Below are positions 56,594-64,000 of a DNA stretch of 64,000 bases, piece after piece; within the stretch, counting starts at the first letter, position 1, and each line of letters begins with the position of its first letter. Under the pieces are notes generated by a model. It was not told where the DNA came from, ran no database searches, and saw only the letters and a list, made by a program, of their open reading frames with translations. The position numbers and the translations under genes were made by a program. Where the stretch lies: positions 3,720,001 to 3,784,000 of the forward strand of contig OY804589.1 in NCBI GenBank assembly GCA_963680875.1, in the 5' to 3' direction. This stretch comes from Bathymodiolus brooksi (lineage: Eukaryota > Mollusca > Bivalvia > Mytilida > Modiolidae).

Positions 56594-59500
56594 CTCAGTA
56601 TATAGTAGTACATGTAATGTATATCAGTATATAGTAGTACATTTAATGTATCTCAATAAATAGTAGTACATTTAATGTATCTCAGTACATATTAGTAAAT
56701 TTAATGTATCTCAGTATATAGTAGTACATTTAATGTACCTCAGTATATAGTAGTACATTTAATGTATCTCAGTATATAGTAGTACATTTAATGTACCTCA
56801 GTATATAGTAGTACATTTAATGTATCTCAGTATATAGTAGTACATTTAATGTATCTCAGTATATAGTAGTACATTTAATGTATCTCAGTATATAGTAGTA
56901 CATTTAATGTATCTCAGTATATAGTAGTACATTTAATGTATCTCAGTATATAGTGGTACATTTAATGTATCTCAGTATATAGTAGTACATTTAATGTATC
57001 TCAGTATATAGTAGTACATTTAATGTATCTCAGTATATAGTAGTACATTTAATTATCTCAGTAAATAGTAGTACATTTAATGTATCTCAGTATATAGTAG
57101 TACATTTAATGTATCTCAGTATATAGTAGTACATTTAATGTATCTCAGTATATAGTAGCACATTTAATGTATCTCAGTATATAGTAGTACATGTAATGTA
57201 TCTCAGTATATAGTAGCACATTTAATGTATCTCAGTATATAGTAGTACATGTAATGTATCTCAGTATATAGTAGTACATTTAATGTATCTCAGTATATAG
57301 TAGTACATTAAATGTATCTCAATATATAGTAGTACATTTAATATATCTCAGTATATAGTAGTACATTTAATGTATCTCAGTATATGGTAGTACATTTAAT
57401 GTATCTCAGTACATATTAGTACATTTAATGTATCTCAGTATATGGTAGTACATTTAATGTATCTCAATATATAGTAGTACATTTTATGTATCTCAGTATA
57501 CAGTAGTACATTTTATGTATCTCAGTATATAATAGTACATTTTATGTATATCAGTATATAGTAGAACATTTAATGTATCTCATTATATATCAGTACACTT
57601 AATGTATATCAGTATATAGTAGTACATTTAATGTATCTCAGTATATAGCAGTACATTTAATGTATCTCAGTATATAGTAGTACATTTAATGTATCTCAGT
57701 ATATAGCAGTACATTTAATGTATCTCAGTATATAGTAGTACATTTAATGTATACATGTATCAGTATATAGTAGTACATTTAATATATCTCAGTATATAGT
57801 AGTACATTTAATATATCTCAGTATATGGTAGTACATTTAATGTATCTCAGAATATAGCAGTACATTTAATGTATCTCAGTATATAATAGTACATTTAATG
57901 TATCTCAGTATATAGTAGTACATTTAATGTATCTCAGTATACAGCAGTACATTTAATGTATCTCAGTATACAGTAGTACATTTAATGTATCTCAGTATAT
58001 TGTAGTACATTTAATGTATCTCAGTACATATTAGTACATTTAATGTATCTCAGTATATAGTAGTACATTTAATGTATCTCAGTACATATTAGTACATTTA
58101 ATGTATCTCAGTATATATTAGTAAATTTAATGTATCTCAGTATATAGTAGTACATTTAATGTATCTCAGTATATAGTAGTACATTTAATGTATCTTAGTA
58201 TATAGTAGTACATTTAATGTATCTCAGTATATAGTAGTACATTTAATGTATCTCAGTATATAGCAGTACATTTAATGTATTTCAGTATATAGTAGTACAT
58301 TTAATGTATCTTAGTATATAGTAGTACATGTAATGTATATTAGTATATAGTAGTACATTTAATGTATCTCAGTATATAGTAGTACATTTAATGTATCTCA
58401 GTATATAGTAGTACATTTAATGTATCTCAGTATATAGTATTACATTTAATGTATCTCAGTATATAGTAGTACATTTAATGTATCTCAGTACATAGTAGTA
58501 CATTTAATGTATCTCAGTATATAGTAGTACATTTAATGTATCTCAATATAGAGTAGTACATTTTATGTATCTCAGTATACAGTAGTACATTTTATGTATC
58601 TCAGTATATAATAGTACATTTTATGCATCTCAGTATATAGTAGCACATTTAATGTATCTCAGTATATATCAGTACACTTAATGTATCTCAGTATATAGTA
58701 GTACATTTAATGTATCTCAGTATATAGCAGTACATTTAATGTATCTCAGTAAATAGTAGTACATTTAATGTATACATGTATCAGTATATAATAGTACATT
58801 TAATATATCTCAGTATATAGTAGTACATTTAATATATCTCAGTATATGGTAGTACATTTAATGTATCTCAGTATATAGCAGTACATTTAATGTATCTCAG
58901 TATATAGTAGTACATTTAATGTATCTCAGTATATAGTTGTACATTTAATGTATCTCAGTATACAGTAGTACATTTAATGTATCTCAGTATATAGTAGTAC
59001 ATTTAATGTATCTCAGTATATAGTAGTACATTTAATGTATCTCAGTATATAGTAGTACATTTAATTATCTCAGTAAATAGTAGTACATTTAATGTATCTC
59101 AGTATATAGTAGTACATTTAATGTATCTCAGTATATAGTAGTACATTTAATGTATCTCAGTATATAGTAGTACATTTAATGTATCTCAGTTTATAGTAGT
59201 ACATTTAATGTATCTCAGTATATAGTAGCACATTTAATGTATCTCAGTATATAGTAGTACATGTAATGTATCTCAGTATATAGTAGTACATTTAATGTAT
59301 CTCAGTATATAGTAGTACATTAAATGTATCTCAATATATAGTAGTACATTTAATATATCTCAGTATATAGTAGTACATTTAATGTATCTCAGTATATGGT
59401 AGTACATTTAATGTATCTCAGTACATATTAGTACATTTAATGTATCTCAGTATATGGTAGTACATTTAATGTATCTCAATATATAGTAGTACATTTTATG

Positions 59501-62500
59501 TATCTCAGTATACAGTAGTACATTTTATGTATCTCAGTATATAATAGTACATTTTATGTATATCAGTATATAGTAGAACATTTAATGTATCTCATTATAT
59601 ATCAGTACACTTAATGTATCTCAGTATATAGTAGTACATTTAATGTATCTCAGTATATAGCAGTACATTTAATGTATCTCAGTATATAGTAGTACATTTA
59701 ATGTATCTCAGTATATAGCAGTACATTTAATGTATCTCAGTATATAGTAGTACATTTAATGTATACATGTATCAGTATATAGTAGTACATTTAATATATC
59801 TCAGTATATAGTAGTACATTTAATATATCTCAGTATATGGTAGTACATTTAATGTATCTCAGAATATAGCAGTACATTTAATGTATCTCAGTATATAATA
59901 GTACATTTAATGTATCTCAGTATATAGTAGTACATTTAATGTATCTCAGTATACAGTAGTACATTTAATGTATCTCAGTATACAGTAGTACATTTAATGT
60001 ATCTCAGTATATTGTATTACATTTAATGTATCTCAGTACATATTAGTACATTTAATGTATCTCAGTATATAGTAGTACATTTAATGTATCTCAGTACATA
60101 TTAGTACATTTAATGTATCTCAGTATATATTAGTAAATTTAATGTATCTCAGTATATAGTAGTACATTTAATGTATCTCAGTATATAGTAGTACATTTAA
60201 TGTATCTTAGTATATAGTAGTACATTTAATGTATCTCAGTATATAGTAGTACATTTAATGTATCTCAGTATATAGTAGTACATTTAATGTATCTTAGTAT
60301 ATAGTAGTACATTTAATGTATCTCAGTATATAGTAGTACATTTAATGTATCTCAGTATATAGCAGTACATTTAATGTATTTCAGTATATAGTAGTACATT
60401 TAATGTATCTTAGTATATAGTAGTACATTTAATGTATATTAGTATATAGTAGTACATTTAATGTATCTCAGTATATAGTAGTACATTTAATGTATCTCAG
60501 TATATAGTAGTACATTTAATGTATCTCAGTATATAGTATTACATTTAATGTATCTCAGTATATAGTAGTACATTTAATGTATCTCAGTACATAGTAGTAC
60601 ATTTAATGTATCTCAGTATATAGTAGTACATTTAATGTATCTCAATATAGAGTAGTACATTTTATGTATCTCAGTATACAGTAGTACATTTTATGTATCT
60701 CAGTATATAATAGTACATTTTATGCATCTCAGTATATAGTAGCACATTTAATGTATCTCAGTATATATCAGTACACTTAATGTATCTCAGTATATAGTAG
60801 TACATTTAATGTATCTCAGTATATAGCAGTACATTTAATGTATCTCAGTATATAGTAGTACATTTAATGTATACATGTATCAGTATATAATAGTACATTT
60901 AATATATCTCAGTATATAGTAGTACATTTAATATATCTCAGTATATGGTAGTACATTTAGTGTATCTCAGTATATAGCAGTACATTTAATGTATCTCAGT
61001 ATATAGTAGTACATTTAATGTATCTCAGTATATAGTTGTACATTTAATGTATCTCAGTATACAGTAGTACATTTAATGTATCTCAGTATATAGTAGTACC
61101 TTTAATGTATCTCAGTATACAGTAGTACATTTAATGTATCTCAGTATATAGTAGTACATTTAATGTATCTCAGTACATATTAGTACATTTAATGTATCTC
61201 AGTATATAGTAGTACATTTAATGTATCTCAGTACATATTAGTACATTTAATGTATCTCAGTATATAGTAGTAAATTTAATGTATTTCAGTATATAGTAGT
61301 ACATTTAATGTATCTCAGTATATAGTAGTACATTTAATGTATCTTAGTATATAGTAGTACATTTAATGTATCTCAGTATATAGTAGTACATTTAATGTAT
61401 CTCTGTATATAGCAGTACATTTAATGTATCTCAGTATATAGTAGAACATTAAATGTATCTTAGTATATAGTAGTACATTTAATGTATATTAGTATATAGT
61501 AGTACATTTACTGTATCTCAGTATATAGTAGTACATTTAATGTATCTCTGTATATAGTAGTACATTTAATGTATCTCAGTATATAGTAGTACATTTAATG
61601 TATCTCAGTATATAGTAGTACATTTAATGTATCTCAGTATACAGTAGTACATTTTATGTATCTCAGTATATAATAATACATTTAATGTATCTCAGTATAT
61701 AGTAGTACATTTAATGTATCTCAGTATATAGTAGTACATTTAATGTATCTCAGTATATAGTAGTACATTTAATGTATCTCAGTATATAGTAGTACACTTA
61801 ATGTATCTCAGTATAAAGTAGTACATGTAATGTATCTCTGTATATAGTAGTACATTTAATGTATCTCAGTATATAGTAGTACATTTAATGTATCTCAGTA
61901 TATAGTAGTACATTTAATGTATCTCAGTATATAGTAGTACATTTAATGTATATCAGTACATATTAGTACATTTAATGTATCTCAGTATATAATAGTACAT
62001 TTAATGTATCTCAATATATAGTAGTACATTTTATGTATCTCAGTATACCATAGTACATTTTATGTATCTCAGTATATAATAGTACATGTTATGTATCTCA
62101 GTATATAGTAGCACTTTTAATGTATCTCAGTACATATCAGTACACTTAATGTATCTCAGTATATAGTAGTACATTTAATGTATCTCAGTTTATAGCAGTA
62201 CATTTAATGTATCTCAGTATATAGTAGTACATTTAATGTATGCATGTATAAGTATATAGTAGTACATTTAATATATCTCAGTATACAGTAGTACATTTAG
62301 TGTATCTCAGTATATAGCAGTACACTTAATGTATCTCAGTATATTATAGTACATTTAATGTATCTCGGTATATAGTAGTACATTTAATATATCTCAGTAT
62401 ATAGCAGTACACTTAATGTATCTCAGTATATTGTAGCACATTTAATGTATCTCAGTATATAGTAGTACATTTAATGTATCTCAGTATATAGTAGTACATT

Positions 62501-64000
62501 TAATGTATCTCAATACATATTAGTACATTTAATGTATCTTAATATATAGTAGTACATTTAATGTATCTCAGTATATAGTTGTACATTTAATGTATCTCAG
62601 TATATAGTAGTACATTTGATGTATCTCAGTATATAGTAGTACATTTTATGTATCTCAGTATATAGTATTACATTTAATGTATCTCAGTATATAGTAGTAC
62701 ATTTAATGTATCTTAGTATATAGTAGTACATTTAATGTATCTCAGTATATAGTAGTACATTTAATGTATCTCAGTATATAGTAGTACATTTAATGTATCT
62801 TAGTATATAGTAGTACATTTAATGTATCTCAGTATATAGTAGTACATTTAATGTATCTCAGTATATAGCAGTACATTTAATGTATTTCAGTATATAGTAG
62901 TACATTTAATGTATCTTAGTATATAGTAGTACATTTAATGTATATTAGTATATAGTAGTACATTTAATGTATCTCAGTATATAGTAGTACATTTAATGTA
63001 TCTCAGTATATAGTAGTACATTTAATGTATCTCAGTATATAGTATTACATTTAATGTATCTCAGTATATAGTAGTACATTTAATGTATCTCAGTACATAG
63101 TAGTACATTTAATGTATCTCAGTATATAGTAGTACATTTAATGTATCTCAATATAGAGTAGTACATTTTATGTATCTCAGTATACAGTAGTACATTTTAT
63201 GTATCTCAGTATATAATAGTACATTTTATGCATCTCAGTATATAGTAGCACATTTAATGTATCTCAGTATATATCAGTACACTTAATGTATCTCAGTATA
63301 TAGTAGTACATTTAATGTATCTCAGTATATAGCAGTACATTTAATGTATCTCAGTATATAGTAGTACATTTAATGTATACATGTATCAGTATATAATAGT
63401 ACATTTAATATATCTCAGTATATAGTAGTACATTTAATATATCTCAGTATATGGTAGTACATTTAGTGTATCTCAGTATATAGCAGTACATTTAATGTAT
63501 CTCAGTATATAGTAGTACATTTAATGTATCTCAGTATATAGTTGTACATTTAATGTATCTCAGTATACAGTAGTACATTTAATGTATCTCAGTATATAGT
63601 AGTACCTTTAATGTATCTCAGTATACAGTAGTACATTTAATGTATCTCAGTATATAGTAGTACATTTAATGTATCTCAGTACATATTAGTACATTTAATG
63701 TATCTCAGTATATAGTAGTACATTTAATGTATCTCAGTACATATTAGTACATTTAATGTATCTCAGTATATAGTAGTAAATTTAATGTATTTCAGTATAT
63801 AGTAGTACATTTAATGTATCTCAGTATATAGTAGTACATTTAATGTATCTTAGTATATAGTAGTACATTTAATGTATCTCAGTATATAGTAGTACATTTA
63901 ATGTATCTCTGTATATAGCAGTACATTTAATGTATCTCAGTATATAGTAGAACATTAAATGTATCTTAGTATATAGTAGTACATTTAATGTATATTAGTA
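56594..64000. repeat. 29-bp satellite array (about 255 units), open at window end
   Basis: The unit is 'tatctcagtatatagtag' plus 'tacatttaatg' (29 bp). Each unit contains the inverted repeat TACAT-TTA-ATGTA. Variants (agcac, attatg, tacatgtatcag insertion units, cagtac) recur in fixed order. The ttatgcatctcag variant is at 58,621, 60,720 and 63,226, and the tacatgtatcag variant at 57,752, 58,773, 59,763, 60,872 and 63,378. Blocks of about 2.1 and 2.5 kb therefore repeat; 60,720-61,480 matches 63,226-63,986 with an offset of 2,506 bp. 29 is not a multiple of three and no long ORF exists. The right end lies beyond the window. Confidence 0.96.

Noticed and set aside
56594..64000. Regular 29-bp repeats resembling a CRISPR array
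   Set aside because: Units are contiguous with no unique spacers, there are no cas genes, and the surrounding DNA is eukaryotic. It is a satellite.

Overview
The window is AT-rich eukaryotic genomic DNA, most likely from a marine mollusc and probably a bivalve. It contains decayed Penelope-like, LINE, DIRS-type and Harbinger-like sequences. It also contains tRNA-headed SINEs with the tail 'gctgaaatattgctgaaag', and several dispersed sequences I recall as common in bivalve (Mytilus-like) genomes. Species and clade are inference. I see no intact host gene, no genuine tRNA or rRNA gene, no operon structure and nothing prokaryotic.

Bases 1-43,100 are a mobile-element graveyard. Penelope-like reverse transcriptase (PLE) fragments lie at 0.35-1.44, 3.4-3.7, 4.95-5.43, 12.5, 13.15, 20.2, 22.0-22.3, 28.6, 30.8-31.7 and 36.0 kb. 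The longest LINE copy (17.15-19.93 kb) keeps an open reverse transcriptase with YADD and a C-terminal zinc motif, but has lost part of its linker. Other LINE relics lie at 16.8-17.1, 22.6, 23.2-24.4, 25.3-26.1, 27.3-27.8, 28.7-29.3, 38.2-38.7 and 40.3-41.0 kb. A DIRS-type tyrosine-recombinase retrotransposon (31,732-36,009) has split direct repeats in the order A1-ORFs-B1-A2-B2 and sits inside a PLE whose reading resumes on its far side. A Harbinger-like DDE transposase exon (8,401-8,685) has lost its last catalytic acid. Several 0.5-2.4 kb blocks recur two to four times, so part of the region grew by duplication.

Bases 43,256-64,000 (about a third of the window) are almost entirely tandem repeats: a 60-bp array (12 units), a ~130-bp spacer, an 87-bp array (about 111 units, ~9.7 kb), a second 60-bp array (about 30 units) with the same flanks, a remnant of the 87-bp array, and a 29-bp array (about 255 units) running off the right end. 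The order suggests that a composite block [60-bp array - spacer - 87-bp array] was duplicated in tandem. The 87-bp and 29-bp arrays have higher-order structure. The 60- and 87-bp periods are multiples of three, which explains their long open frames on both strands. I do not regard these as genes.

The genes do not form a pathway. The coherent biology here is transposon nesting, segmental duplication and satellite growth, possibly from a monomer-like sequence still visible at 36.85 kb in a PLE-associated duplicated block.
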